A DNA stretch of 34,158 nt from Treponema sp. (GCA_031276815.1 JAISMJ010000073.1:1-34158), one strand, 5' to 3'. Positions 15,911 to 24,205 are shown, numbered from the stretch's first letter. Numbers and translations are program-made. The notes: generated by a model not told the origin, from the letters alone.

Positions 15911-16208
15911 TCTCCCTAATAGACGACACATTTCGTCTATACGACCGTATTGCTACGGTATACGCAATCTTTTTTGCTTTGTCAAGGAGGGAAGCGTTGA
16001 CGAACCGGCGTCCGGTAATCTTCTCTGCGGTCAATACGGCACGGCTTCTCCAAGCCGCCGGGCATCACCTTGCCATCCTTCATCAGTACGTCATATCACC
16101 ATGAGCGATTTGGGAATATCCCACAGGCATGGGAAGAAACGCAGCGATTGACCTAGCCAGCCGGAACCCCGAGTCGCCTACCGACGGCGTCCCCAGCTAT
16201 GCTGGGAC

Positions 16209-16240
16209 GCGTAAACAGTCCTGTTATGTGCAGTTAGGGC
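16209..16240. repeat. attC-like recombination-site arm (left border of cassette)
   Basis: A 32-base sequence starting GCGTAAACAGTC and containing GTTATGTG, the form of an attC right-hand arm. It matches the reverse complement of 16774-16805 at 28 of 32 positions and resembles the arms of the site at 33191-33369. The upstream arm of this site is not recognisable. Confidence 0.6.
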
Positions 16241-16248
16241 GTACTCCA

Positions 16249-16705
16249 TTATATTTTATATAATTTTGTCTTTGTTCCTCCAACGGCTATACCAATACCA
16301 CAATTTGTAAATTCTACCGATGTTGCTTTTTCGTGTTTTATTGCTTTCTCTATGTTATTTTCTATGTCAACTATATATATTTCATCAAGCCCAATAAATG
16401 ATAATTTCCCATCATTGCTCCATGCAATTGAACCTAAATCATAAAATACGTCTTTTGTTTTAAAATTTTCTTTTATTAATTTTACGGCATGGGAGTCTAT
16501 ATTATAAATATATACCTTTGATTCATGTACTATATTACCATGTTCTTCACCGGCATAAAAAGATGTCATTATTGCCAAATTATTTTTATACAATGACAAT
16601 ATCCAAAATCTCTATTTGTATATGTTGAGGCGAAAATAATTTATTTGAATTGGGTAAAAATTTATGCCAAAAGCCATTATTTAATTTGAATGTTTTATTT
16701 ACCAT
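16249..16705 (-). pseudogene. Low-GC cassette gene with one frameshift (beta-propeller-like fragment)
   Basis: The track shows only the 116-residue 3' part with a TTG start. Reading further upstream in another frame gives ATG 16705 and MVNKTFKLNNGFWHKFLP...QIEILDIVIV, which runs into YKNNLAIMTSFYAGEEHGN if one base is skipped near 16603. The joined product is about 150 residues. The segment DLGSIAWSNDGKLSFIGLDEIYIVDIE resembles one or two WD40/beta-propeller blades. A well-formed promoter lies just upstream of ATG 16705. The AT-rich composition differs sharply from the flanking recO and kinase genes, indicating transfer. It is carried between inverted attC-like ends, in the usual place for an integron cassette gene but in reverse orientation to recO. 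A sequencing error could also explain the shift. Confidence 0.6.
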
Positions 16706-16711
16706 AAATAT

Positions 16712-16741
16712 TTTATACTATACTTGTTATTATTTTGTCAA
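16712..16741 (-). promoter_or_regulatory. Cassette promoter
   Basis: On the minus strand TTGACA (16736-16741), an 18-bp spacer and TATAAA (16712-16717), only about 7-10 bp before ATG 16705. The cassette gene would therefore be expressed independently of an integron promoter, with almost no leader. Confidence 0.55.
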
Positions 16742-16773
16742 TATTGATTTGTAATATATTCCAAAAAATTTTA

Positions 16774-16805
16774 GCCCTAATTGCGCATAAAACGACTGTT
16801 TACGC
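16774..16805. repeat. attC-like recombination-site arm (right border of cassette)
   Basis: Contains GCGCATAA and CTGTTTACGC, matching the left arm of the site at 33191 (CGCATAA..., CTGTTTACGCTTCG) and the inverted copy at 16209-16240. The opposite arm downstream is not recognisable, so the site seems to have lost its inside and far arm. Confidence 0.6.
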
Positions 16806-16914
16806 TTCGTCCTTCAGGTCTTGACATTCCCGCGCGATTCATGTTTCCGCTCCTTTTCCCCTATTCGGCTGGTAACACGCCGCCAAACCGCAGATTCGTA
16901 CCCGTCCGCCTCAA

Positions 16915-18618
16915 TTACTCGTTACGCATACCAGCAAAACAAACGGTTATCTTCGTTCCCCGATCCTCACGGCTTTCTAACGCGATCTCCGCTTTGTGGA
17001 GCGCGGCTATATGTTTGACAATCGCCAGCCCAAGACCCGTACCGCCCGTTTTTTTGGAACGCGATTTGTCCGCCCGGTAAAACCGTTCGAACACCCTGCC
17101 CTGCGCTTCTTGGGGAATTCCAATGCCCGTATCGGATACGGACAGGGTAACCTCGCCATTGCCTTTCGTAATCTCAACCGTTACCGCGCCCTCCGGCTTG
17201 TTGTATTTGATGGCATTGTCGATCAGGTTGAAACAGAGTTCCGCCATCATGGAGCGGACAGCCCTGACAGAGACGCCTTCTTCGGCGGGAAGGGTGACGG
17301 AAACGCCCAGTTCGGCGGCTTTCCGCATGAGCGGCGCGGCAGCCTCCTTCACGACAGCCGCAATGTCTACCACAGTAAACAGCCCGCCGCTTTTTCCCTC
17401 GTCTAAACGCGACAGCAGCATAATATCTTCTATCAGCGTAATCAAGCGCCCGGACTCGTCTTTGATTGTACGGATACACGCGGCTTTGTCGCCCTCCTGA
17501 ACCATGCCGCCGTCCAGCATCTCCGCGTACCCGTATATGCTCGTAAGCGGCGTTTTCAGTTCGTGGGAAACATTAGCCGAGAATTCACGCCGCAATTTTT
17601 CAGCCTTCATGGCTTCCGTCATGTCAAGAAAGAGCAGCACCGCGCCGTTGTCCGTAACCGGACTGAAATAGACGCGGTAGTTCCTCCCCGCCCGCTCCAT
17701 GTCCATTTCGCTGCGGCTGCCGGACAGCGCGCCACGCATACACTCCAGAAGCCTGCTGTCGCGCAGAAGCTCTACAATGTTTTTCCCTTCTACCGGCGTG
17801 GACGCGCCGAACATCCGCAGGGCGCTCTTGTTTGCGGAAAGCAGTACGCCCCGGCGGTCAAGCAGCGCCGCGCCCTCGCTCATGTTTTCCATAATCGCGT
17901 GTATAGCGTCCGCCCGTTCCTGTAAAGACGCATACTGCTCGGCGATCTGCGCGCGCTGGTTTTCAATGGCGCGGACAAACGGGGTAAGCTCATCATAGGG
18001 CGCGGTTATTTCCCCGTCAAGACGCGCGGTATTCAGTGGTTTGACGATACGGTCGGTCAGACTGCCGGCTGCGCCGTAGCAGATGACGATGACGCAGAGC
18101 AGGACGCCGAACACCGCGGGCAGCGCGCGTTCAAAGAGTGAAAAGACGCTGCCGGTTGTTTTCGCAATACGCACGACACAGCCATTCGGCAACGCCGCCG
18201 CGCAATAGTAGGTTTCCTGTTTCACGGTATCGGAAAAACGGCGGTTTTCCCCAAAACCGGACGCCCGCGCCGCGCGGACTTCCTCCCGATCCGCATGATT
18301 TTCGAGCCGTTCCGCTTCAACGGTATTGTCGTACAGCACGCTCCCGTCCGCTCCGATAATCGAAACCCGCATGTCCTCCGCAAGCGCGGAACATATCCGC
18401 TCCGGTATATAGACGGTTGGTACGCGCCCGTTTGATTCGTTTGCTTCAAACGCTTGTGAAACCGCCAGCGTATCTTTAAGCGCATAGACCCGCCGCTTCA
18501 TGTCCGCGCGCAGATATGCTGAAAAGTGATGGTAAAAAATGAAGCACAATACGCCGGATACGAGGACAAGACTCATGCCGGCGAGCAGCGTCATGCTCGT
18601 ATATATACGCTTTTTCAT
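16915..18618 (-). CDS. PhoR-type membrane sensor histidine kinase
   Basis: A 567-residue kinase. A transmembrane segment at about 8-30, a periplasmic domain (about 31-162) and a second membrane segment at about 165-187 are followed by a PAS-like region (about 235-330, AIMENMSEGAALLDRRGVLL), the HisKA box FSANVSHELKTPLTS with the phosphorylated His near 350, and the HATPase domain (NLIDNAIKYNKPEG, DTGIGIP, GGTGLGLAI). The order and PAS sequence are those of PhoR-like kinases. The gene begins 6 bp after the response-regulator stop. The signal sensed cannot be read from the sequence; a phosphate role is only a family default, and no pst genes are in view. Confidence 0.9.
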   Translation of the reverse strand: MKKRIYTSMTLLAGMSLVLVSGVLCFIFYHHFSAYLRADMKRRVYALKDTLAVSQAFEANESNGRVPTVYIPERICSALAEDMRVSIIGADGSVLYDNTVEAERLENHADREEVRAARASGFGENRRFSDTVKQETYYCAAALPNGCVVRIAKTTGSVFSLFERALPAVFGVLLCVIVICYGAAGSLTDRIVKPLNTARLDGEITAPYDELTPFVRAIENQRAQIAEQYASLQERADAIHAIMENMSEGAALLDRRGVLLSANKSALRMFGASTPVEGKNIVELLRDSRLLECMRGALSGSRSEMDMERAGRNYRVYFSPVTDNGAVLLFLDMTEAMKAEKLRREFSANVSHELKTPLTSIYGYAEMLDGGMVQEGDKAACIRTIKDESGRLITLIEDIMLLSRLDEGKSGGLFTVVDIAAVVKEAAAPLMRKAAELGVSVTLPAEEGVSVRAVRSMMAELCFNLIDNAIKYNKPEGAVTVEITKGNGEVTLSVSDTGIGIPQEAQGRVFERFYRADKSRSKKTGGTGLGLAIVKHIAALHKAEIALESREDRGTKITVCFAGMRNE

Positions 18619-18624
18619 GGGCTG

Positions 18625-19335
18625 CTACTCCTCCAGCTTGTAGCCCACGTTACGTACGGTCTTAATAACGCCGCCGGTAATGGCGCCGCCCGCCGCCCCG
18701 AGTTTCTGCCGAAGCGACTTGATGTGCATGTCAACGGTTCTGCTGTCGCCTAAATAATCAGACCCCCATATACGGTTCAGTATGATTTCACGGGTCAGCA
18801 CGATATTCTTTTTACGCATGAGGTAGTAGAGTAATTCGAATTCCGTATAGGTGAGCGGTACCGGCGTCTCATTGACGCGGACTGTGCGCTTGTCCGGGGA
18901 AAGAACGATGCCGCAGGCGGTGAGTTCAGCGGGGGGATCGGACGTTTTGGAAGCGGTCCTGCGGAGAACCGCCCGAATACGGGCGATGCTTTCGATGACG
19001 GAGAATGGTTTTGTAATATAGTCGTCCGCGCCGGCGTCAAGCCCTTTGACGCGGTCGTACTCGGCGCCTCGCGCGGTAAGCATGATTACCGGAATACGCG
19101 CGGTTTTCTCGTGCGCCTTTAACCGTTTGAGAAGGGACATCCCGTCTTCTCCGGGTAGCATGACGTCCAGCAGCACCAAATCGGGCGTCTCGGCGGTACG
19201 CAGCGCGTCATGTAGCGCCGCGTAAAAAAGAGCGCCGTCCGCATAACCGGCAACGGCAAAACCGGCTTGCGTTAAGGCGTATACCAGCAACTCCCGAATA
19301 CTATCATCGTCCTCGACTATCCATAGCGTGTCCAC
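18625..19335 (-). CDS. OmpR/PhoB-family response regulator
   Basis: A 236-residue regulator. The receiver domain (about 1-118) has the acidic pocket (VEDDDS), the phosphoacceptor Asp in LVLLDVMLPGEDG, the conserved LTARG and the switch Lys in ITKPF. The C-terminal winged helix (about 140-235) includes LTYTEFELLYYLM, NRIWGSDYLGDSRTVDMHIKSLRQKLG and VRNVGYKLE, all characteristic of OmpR/PhoB regulators. The start is GTG at 19335 with a strong AAGGAGG seven bases upstream. It forms an operon with the kinase immediately downstream. Confidence 0.92.
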   Translation of the reverse strand: MDTLWIVEDDDSIRELLVYALTQAGFAVAGYADGALFYAALHDALRTAETPDLVLLDVMLPGEDGMSLLKRLKAHEKTARIPVIMLTARGAEYDRVKGLDAGADDYITKPFSVIESIARIRAVLRRTASKTSDPPAELTACGIVLSPDKRTVRVNETPVPLTYTEFELLYYLMRKKNIVLTREIILNRIWGSDYLGDSRTVDMHIKSLRQKLGAAGGAITGGVIKTVRNVGYKLEE

Positions 19336-19429
19336 AGGTTCCTCCTTGTTTCCGTCGCTATGGTAGCAGAAACACCGGAAAAAGGAAAGAACGCGCGAGA
19401 GGATATACCCGTATCATAAGGAGCTTTAT

Positions 19430-19955
19430 ATGAGCAGCGATTGGATGCCCACGAGACGGGCGGACCGCGTGGAGCGGACCGCTCGAACAATTTACCGCGT
19501 TGGAAACCCTCCACACCGCCGCGGACGCCCTCCTCCAGAAAGCCGAGAGTGGCGAGCGCACGCCGGTCATCACCGAGTAGTGCCGCGAGGCGTTCGACGC
19601 ACTCACCGCCAAAATGCGGTTCTTCAAGAGGCATTACTTCCTCGTGCCGCCCTCACCGCTGCGGATCTTGTGAATCTGGGCTTGTCCCCCCACGCCACGC
19701 CTACCGGAACCCCCCCCCCCCCCCACCGCGGAAGTAACGGTCGAGACGTATCTGGTGGGGCGGCACGAGCTGGGTATACGGATCATCTACATTACCGGCA
19801 GCCCGAAGGATCGCGCGAACAAGGGCTACCGGATATGGTACAAAGCGGTCGCGCCCAGCGGGGAGGCGGTAACGAGCCCGAAACAGCTCAACGAGTCTTT
19901 TTTCACGAAACGGAAGAAGGATGTGGTGCTTTTCAAGTATGAAGACAGCGGGAAG
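19430..19955 (+). pseudogene. Decayed conserved treponemal-type ORF of unknown function
   Basis: A good ribosome site (AAGGAG) and ATG 19430 open MSSDWMPTRRA, but the frame is then lost. Pieces in different frames read in order: EQFTALETLHTAADALLQKA, SGERTPVITE, an in-frame TAG in place of a probable Gln, CREAFDALTAKMRFFKRHY, FLVPP, a shift, then LTAADLVNLGLSPHATPTG, a run of 15 C with another shift, then VETYLVGRHELGIRIIYITG and KANKG-like GYRIWYKAVAP to FTKRKKDVVLFKYEDSGKT. I know this as a conserved hypothetical protein type of gut spirochaetes and anaerobes, normally about 210 residues; the function is unknown to me. The 3' end is cut at an inverted methyltransferase stub. At least three lesions make expression unlikely. 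Confidence 0.65.
19710..19724. repeat. Homopolymer tract of 15 C
   Basis: Fifteen consecutive C inside the decayed ORF. With 15 the frame moves to PPPHRGSNGRD; 14 or 17 would restore TAEVTVETYLVGRHE. The length equals that of the other tract at 4185. Confidence 0.95.
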
Positions 19956-20113
19956 ACACGGACACATTCACGAAAAACAATCATTATGTTTTCGATATAT
20001 TCGTCAATGCTTTTTTCGTTGCCGATACCGCCGCTGTAATCCCGCTGCGGGCTTGTTATGACCAAATCGACGGATTCCGTGCAATCGGCACAATACATTT
20101 TGTTTGTGTCCAT
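19955..20113 (-). pseudogene. 5' stub of a DNA methyltransferase gene
   Basis: From ATG 20113 the minus strand reads MDTNKMYCADC, TESVDLVITSPQRDYSGGIG and SIDEYIENIMIVFRECVRV. This is the start of an N4-cytosine/N6-adenine methyltransferase (motif IV, normally DLxxTSPPY). The motif reads SPQR, so the catalytic Tyr is lost, and the usual 10-15 residues between CADC and SVDL are missing. After about residue 50 similarity ends where the inverted decayed ORF begins. Not functional. It suggests a former restriction-modification locus. Confidence 0.6.
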
Positions 20114-20140
20114 AACTTAGAATATATCCTCTTCTCCGCT

Positions 20141-20395
20141 CTATGCGTTTTCGCTCTCAAAAGCTCCATTACCCATGATAAGGTTCAAGCTCTTCACTTC
20201 GAGAACCAAGTTTCGCTCTTTTAGAAAGAATTGTCCTTCTTTGAGAGCCGGATTCCGCTCTCGGAGAGTCAAATTCGAGTCTTGGAGAATCAATCTTGCC
20301 TCTCCAATAGGGTTATTCCTCTCCCAAAGAGCAATTTTGCAAGTCTCAAAAACCAAAATCAAATCTTTTTGCCCCGAATTAGATTTTTTGAACAT
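20141..20395 (-). CDS. Small protein of about ten heptad repeats (21-nt repeat)
   Basis: An 84-residue ORF that divides into seven-residue units after residue 13: LVFETCK, IALWERN, NPIGEAR, LILQDSN, LTLRERN, PALKEGQ, FFLKERN, LVLEVKS, LNLIMGN, GAFESEN, with consensus LxLxERN. At DNA level this is an imperfect 21-nt tandem repeat. No ribosome site is visible before ATG 20395 and no family is recognised. Either a real coiled or solenoid-like peptide or a decayed minisatellite; it ends just upstream of the methyltransferase stub. Confidence 0.35.
   Translation of the reverse strand: MFKKSNSGQKDLILVFETCKIALWERNNPIGEARLILQDSNLTLRERNPALKEGQFFLKERNLVLEVKSLNLIMGNGAFESENA
20160..20365. repeat. Imperfect 21-nt tandem repeat, about nine to ten units
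   Basis: Units on the plus strand recur about every 21 bases with a core like CTCTxxGAGAGxCxxATT, as in CTCTCGGAGAGTCAAATT, TCTTGGAGAATCAATCTT and CTCCCAAAGAGCAATTTT. Divergence between units is high. Confidence 0.6.
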
Positions 20396-20479
20396 GGTAT
20401 ACGAAACTAAAAATTTAAAAGAGCGAAATCGCTAGAAATTCTTCCATAGCCCGCAAGGTACAGAGAGGGGATCACCTTT

Positions 20480-20520
20480 AAGAAAAAGCGCGGACGCATT
20501 GCCCTCGATGCAGCGTTTTT
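20480..20520 (-). terminator. Possible terminator after the PUR-domain gene
   Basis: On the minus strand an imperfect stem, CGCTGCAT with ATGCGTCCGCG, is followed by CTTTTTCTT. Mismatched, so low confidence. Confidence 0.35.
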
Positions 20521-20558
20521 TTATGCTGCCCCTGGCTCTTTACTCGCACATGGCTGCG

Positions 20559-21038
20559 TTACGGCGTCTTTTTCACAGTCTTCACTTTTCGTTTGGCGCC
20601 GTTCTTCGTCCTGTCAAAGGAACCGCTCTTCCCATCATCCTGCGGTGCGCCGGACCTTCTTTCTTCTTTTTTGACTTTTTTTACAACAAAGCGCTTTTTG
20701 GGATAGGGAGCGCCGCCTTCACTGCCGCCAAAACCGCCGTAGGTATCGCTCCGTCCGCTAATCCGGCTGTCCCTCTGGCTAGAGGCGCGCGCCGTGCGCT
20801 TTTTTTCGCGGTCGGCTTTGTCCATAACCTTCAAGGCATCCTCAAAACCACCCAGAAATTGCGTAAGATCATCGGCAAAAAGTACGACGGACTGCCGTTC
20901 AAAGCCGCCCTCGTCTTTGTTTTTGCTCTCGACAATAGTAAGGTAAATATCACCGAGCCTATTCTCTTTTACATTAAAAAAATACGTCCTGTTTTGCAAC
21001 TGAACCCGCGTTGAAAAAATCTCACCCCGTAAACCCAT
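20559..21038 (-). CDS. PUR-domain (PurA-like, DUF3276) nucleic-acid-binding protein
   Basis: A 159-residue protein. Residues about 1-75 match the bacterial PUR repeat (RGEIFSTRVQLQNRTYFFNVKENRLGDIYLTIVES, then RQSVVLFADDLTQFLGGFEDAL), as in the Borrelia protein BpuR that binds single-stranded DNA and RNA and represses translation or transcription of some genes. The C-terminal half is a lysine/arginine/glycine-rich disordered tail (KKRFVVKKVKKEERRS, KNGAKRKVKTVKK), longer and more basic than the core domain needs, likely for extra nucleic-acid contact. GAGGAG precedes ATG 21038. Its gene lies 42 bp downstream of the phosphohexomutase gene on the same strand, so the two may be cotranscribed. 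Confidence 0.8.
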   Translation of the reverse strand: MGLRGEIFSTRVQLQNRTYFFNVKENRLGDIYLTIVESKNKDEGGFERQSVVLFADDLTQFLGGFEDALKVMDKADREKKRTARASSQRDSRISGRSDTYGGFGGSEGGAPYPKKRFVVKKVKKEERRSGAPQDDGKSGSFDRTKNGAKRKVKTVKKTP

Positions 21039-21080
21039 ATATTCTCCTCGCGTATCTATTGGATACGCCTTCTATTTATT

Positions 21081-22946
21081 TTATTTGTCGGCTTCAATGA
21101 CCATTGCCCGCTGCCATGCGATCAACTCCCGCTCAAGCTCGAAGCATGAGGCGTCAGCCATGATCCGAAACACAGGCTCGGTACCCGATCCGCGCATCCA
21201 AAGCGCGGCAATACGCGCATCCTTATCGTCAGCAAAAATTATTTTTAGTCCACCACGCCCGGCGTCGCCGAAATGCTCAATATGCAGCTTCTCTTCCATA
21301 CCATTATAATGCGCGGCATCCCACGCGGTTATACCGTATTGTCTGTATAGATGCTCTTTCTTTCTTTCCCAGTCGCGCACAAAAATCTTCTGGTACCGTT
21401 CCTTTAAGCTCGCATGATCTGCGGTCTTCACCTTGAGCAAGGCGTCCGGCGTATAGCCGCCGGTAGTAACAAAGGACGGAAGCGTCCTGATAATATCCGC
21501 CAAGGTAAAATCAGCTTTGTACGAGACAGTATTGCCCGAAAGATCGCGCCAAATCTCAAAAAGCCCCTTTTTATCACCGGCGCTTCTTATGGTAAGCATC
21601 TTGAGCAAGGCAAATACCGTGTCTATAGGATCGCGTACTGCGGAAGGGTGCGTAATATTGCCCCCTGCTGACCCTTCTCCCAAAATACGCACCGTATAGC
21701 CCAAGCCGCGCAGTTTCCGTGCAAGGGACACCACATTCGCCTCGCCCACTTCCGCACGGAATACTTTTGCGCCGAACGCTTCCGCTATGACGTCAATACG
21801 TAGCGATGTGGGATCGTTGACCGCAAGAGCGACCTTGTCGAGAAATTTGCCGTTTTCATCACACCGTAACGAACCGGACCATACAAGATGGGACAATTCA
21901 GCAACGCACGCAAGCGCAAAAACTTCCTGCGCTTCAAGCGGGCGCGTCTTCTTCCGCATATCGTCCCAAATGACAATGTTGCCACGGTCACCGTCGCAAT
22001 CCGGCATGTAGCCCATGACAAAAGAGCTGTCGGCAGTATGCCGTTCTTCCAAAAAGCGCGCGGCATATTCAAGCGATTCGCCTTCCGGCACAATACGGTG
22101 CGCTATGCTTCCGGCTTCGCCATTGATACACGCGAACTTCACGCCAAGAGTCGGCAAGAATTCCGTATCAATAGAAACGGAACGCGCGGAACCATTAAAG
22201 TCCGCTATAATACCGATAGGATAGTCTCTTATTGTCTCTTTAATAGCGACGAACAGCAATTCTTGTTCCGTTTTTTCCCCGGTGCCTGATACTACTTCCC
22301 ACGTAAAATCAAGATATGCGGACAAAGCTTGCTGTTTTACTCGTGCCGACTCGCCGTATACCGCGTCTACCACAGACTGTTCGGCACCATTGATAAGTAC
22401 CAACGCCGTCTCTATTCTGTCTGGCGCGGAGAAAAAGGAGCGAAACGCCTCAATGAGGAGCTTCGAATCGGAGGCGGCAAGTACACCGCCGTCCGTTAAT
22501 CCGAATTTAAGCCCGTTGTGTCCGATTGGGTTATGGCTTGCGGAAATATAAACAAACCCTTGCGCCCTGTTTGAAGCGCCCTCGTTTTTCGTAAACGCCA
22601 TTATTTCAGGAGCAGCGGTAATGCCCGCCCAGCGGACGGTACACCCCTCGGTTATCAGCGTCCGTATCATTGCATCGGCGATACTTTTGCCTGTTGGACG
22701 CGCGTCCATGCCTGCAATCAGTACAGGCTGCGCCGCGCCGGTTGTTTTTTTTACATAATCCGCAAACACTTTGGCGGCAACGGCGGCGATTATGGTATGA
22801 GCCGGTGAAATTTCATCGCAGGAATTTTCCTCGTTTCCATCCGGCGCAAAAACCGTACGCCAGCCCGAAGCGGATAAAATCATAGCGGACAGCGCCGCGT
22901 CAATTACATCTTCCCGTAAACCGGAATCATCCTTTGCTAACTGCAA
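21081..22946 (-). CDS. Alpha-D-phosphohexomutase (phosphoglucomutase/phosphomannomutase)
   Basis: A 621-residue enzyme, at the long end for the family, that moves phosphate between C1 and C6 of hexoses and supplies sugar phosphates for glycolysis and envelope glycans. All four signature loops are visible: the phosphoserine loop ISASHNPIGHNG, the metal loop MPDCDGDRGN, the sugar loop GEGSAGG and the phosphate loop RGSGTEPVFRI. The start is TTG at 22946, supported by AGGAG seven bases upstream. A good leftward promoter sits at 23005-23033. Glucose versus mannose preference cannot be decided by eye, so no symbol is given. Confidence 0.88.
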   Translation of the reverse strand: MQLAKDDSGLREDVIDAALSAMILSASGWRTVFAPDGNEENSCDEISPAHTIIAAVAAKVFADYVKKTTGAAQPVLIAGMDARPTGKSIADAMIRTLITEGCTVRWAGITAAPEIMAFTKNEGASNRAQGFVYISASHNPIGHNGLKFGLTDGGVLAASDSKLLIEAFRSFFSAPDRIETALVLINGAEQSVVDAVYGESARVKQQALSAYLDFTWEVVSGTGEKTEQELLFVAIKETIRDYPIGIIADFNGSARSVSIDTEFLPTLGVKFACINGEAGSIAHRIVPEGESLEYAARFLEERHTADSSFVMGYMPDCDGDRGNIVIWDDMRKKTRPLEAQEVFALACVAELSHLVWSGSLRCDENGKFLDKVALAVNDPTSLRIDVIAEAFGAKVFRAEVGEANVVSLARKLRGLGYTVRILGEGSAGGNITHPSAVRDPIDTVFALLKMLTIRSAGDKKGLFEIWRDLSGNTVSYKADFTLADIIRTLPSFVTTGGYTPDALLKVKTADHASLKERYQKIFVRDWERKKEHLYRQYGITAWDAAHYNGMEEKLHIEHFGDAGRGGLKIIFADDKDARIAALWMRGSGTEPVFRIMADASCFELERELIAWQRAMVIEADK

Positions 22947-23296
22947 TTTTAACTCCTGTTATATTCAACTGCTTTATTATCATTACATACTCAGATATGG
23001 CGCTAGTCTAGGGGGTATTTAGATAAATGTCAAGTATTGTTGCGCCGTACAATCATCATATTACACGCAAGGGACGTTCATAACTATAAGTTAAAACCCA
23101 CTCAGCGTAATTTTTGATGGCTCAAAAGAGACTTAATTAACCGAAATATATGCCACCCAATACGGCGAAAAATAATTAATACGGAAAACTGTAATTTGAT
23201 TGCCGGGAACAAGACAACAGTAAACACTGATGATATTATCGCCGTCAATGGGCTTCTTATCGAATTACGAACAAGCTCACGACTAGCGTGACGGCT
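22947..23296. other. Intergenic region upstream of the phosphohexomutase gene
   Basis: Contains the promoter at 23005-23033. The remaining 260 bp up to the end of the membrane-protein gene show no gene, RNA or clear terminator. Confidence 0.5.
23005..23033 (-). promoter_or_regulatory. Promoter of the phosphohexomutase gene
   Basis: On the minus strand TTGACA (23028-23033), a 17-bp spacer and TAGACT (23005-23010), about 55 bp before the TTG start. Confidence 0.6.
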
Positions 23297-24205
23297 TTAG
23301 CCGGGGGTAGCCAACCTGATAAAATACAACGCTACTACTCCGATAAAAAAGATATTTGTCCCGATACCCATGATAAGAATGATCCATGAGCTTACTTCAT
23401 AAAGGACGGCTTTTGCGGAGTAATGGCGCAGCTGTTTTCGCTCATGCGGCTCCTGTATCGCTGTTATATCTGAGCGTATGCTTGCAGTTTCGGCGCATTT
23501 TCGTAGAAAACGACTCATGGAAGTAAACAGGATACCGGGTGGAAGAAAGGGAAAAAGCGGTATGAATACCGCAATAAGCGCGATTATTGCCATGATCCGG
23601 AACGCGGGACGCTGGAGATAGAAAATCGCCATGAGTATGAGGGAAAATATCCCCATGATGATAGAATATGGTGTAACGAGGTTCCAGTAATCGTTCTTGT
23701 TTCTGCTTGCGCTTATGATCCGTACAACAAGGTCTTCATTATCTTCTTTATCGTATAGAATGGTAATGAGGGGATTTTTCTTAGTCGAGGCGAACATTTG
23801 CCGACCATCCTGCCATACAATTTCTCCGGCAACAAAAATTTTTGTCTCTTCGGAAATATCTAGCAGTCTGCGGTTTACGATACGTCGCAAACCGGCATCA
23901 TTGACAAAAAAAATCTGCGTATCTCGTAATCCAAGAGGGATCAGTAAAGATTCGTTCTTGATCCACAGTATTGTTTCGGATACAGATTCAAATTTTCCCA
24001 AAAAACGGAACATTGTATCGTTTACATGCCCTCGTTCAAGCAAACGCCATGTTTCATAGTCCAGAAGAGGTTTGTGTAGGACTACCATAAGCTGCTGCCG
24101 AAAGACTTTTCTGTGGTAGCGGTGAATAAACGTACCAACCACGGGTATCATGCCATACCAGAAAAAGAGAAGACCGGTAATAATACATAGATCGACTATT
24201 CTCAT
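23297..24205 (-). CDS. Multi-pass inner-membrane protein of unknown function
   Basis: A 302-residue protein with hydrophobic segments at about 6-27, 178-197, 203-225 and 274-297. The stretch between the first two (about 30-175) is mixed and probably forms an extracytoplasmic domain (LWIKNESLLIPLGLRDTQIFFVNDAG, KIFVAGEIVWQDGRQMFAS). A cytoplasmic loop around 230-265 is charged (EPHERKQLRHYS). I do not recognise a family. It lies alone, divergent from the LysM-M23 gene across a 470-bp gap; a TATAAT-like box is in the AT-rich sequence just before ATG 24205. Confidence 0.7.
   Translation of the reverse strand: MRIVDLCIITGLLFFWYGMIPVVGTFIHRYHRKVFRQQLMVVLHKPLLDYETWRLLERGHVNDTMFRFLGKFESVSETILWIKNESLLIPLGLRDTQIFFVNDAGLRRIVNRRLLDISEETKIFVAGEIVWQDGRQMFASTKKNPLITILYDKEDNEDLVVRIISASRNKNDYWNLVTPYSIIMGIFSLILMAIFYLQRPAFRIMAIIALIAVFIPLFPFLPPGILFTSMSRFLRKCAETASIRSDITAIQEPHERKQLRHYSAKAVLYEVSSWIILIMGIGTNIFFIGVVALYFIRLATPG

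Larger units (their letters stand above)
15735..16208. other. Gene-poor region between recO and the cassette
   Basis: It holds the recO terminator, a perfect 26-bp palindrome at 15885-15910 and a 7-bp hairpin (TAGACGA/TCGTCTA) near 15922-15942. From about 16125 it resembles the reverse complement of the inside of the attC-like site at 33191-33369 (shared TTGACCTAGCC-type core). The track ORF 15903-16151 lacks a ribosome site and family similarity. Confidence 0.45.

Noticed and set aside
19430-19942. 170-residue ORF as an intact gene
   Set aside because: It follows the frame of the lesions; the conserved protein sequence is spread over three frames with an internal TAG.
20141-20395. CRISPR array as explanation of the regular repeat
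   Set aside because: The repeats are contiguous, imperfect, 21 nt long and have no spacers.
20175-20435. Plus-strand 86-residue ORF over the 21-nt repeats
   Set aside because: The minus strand gives the more regular heptad pattern; both may be non-coding.
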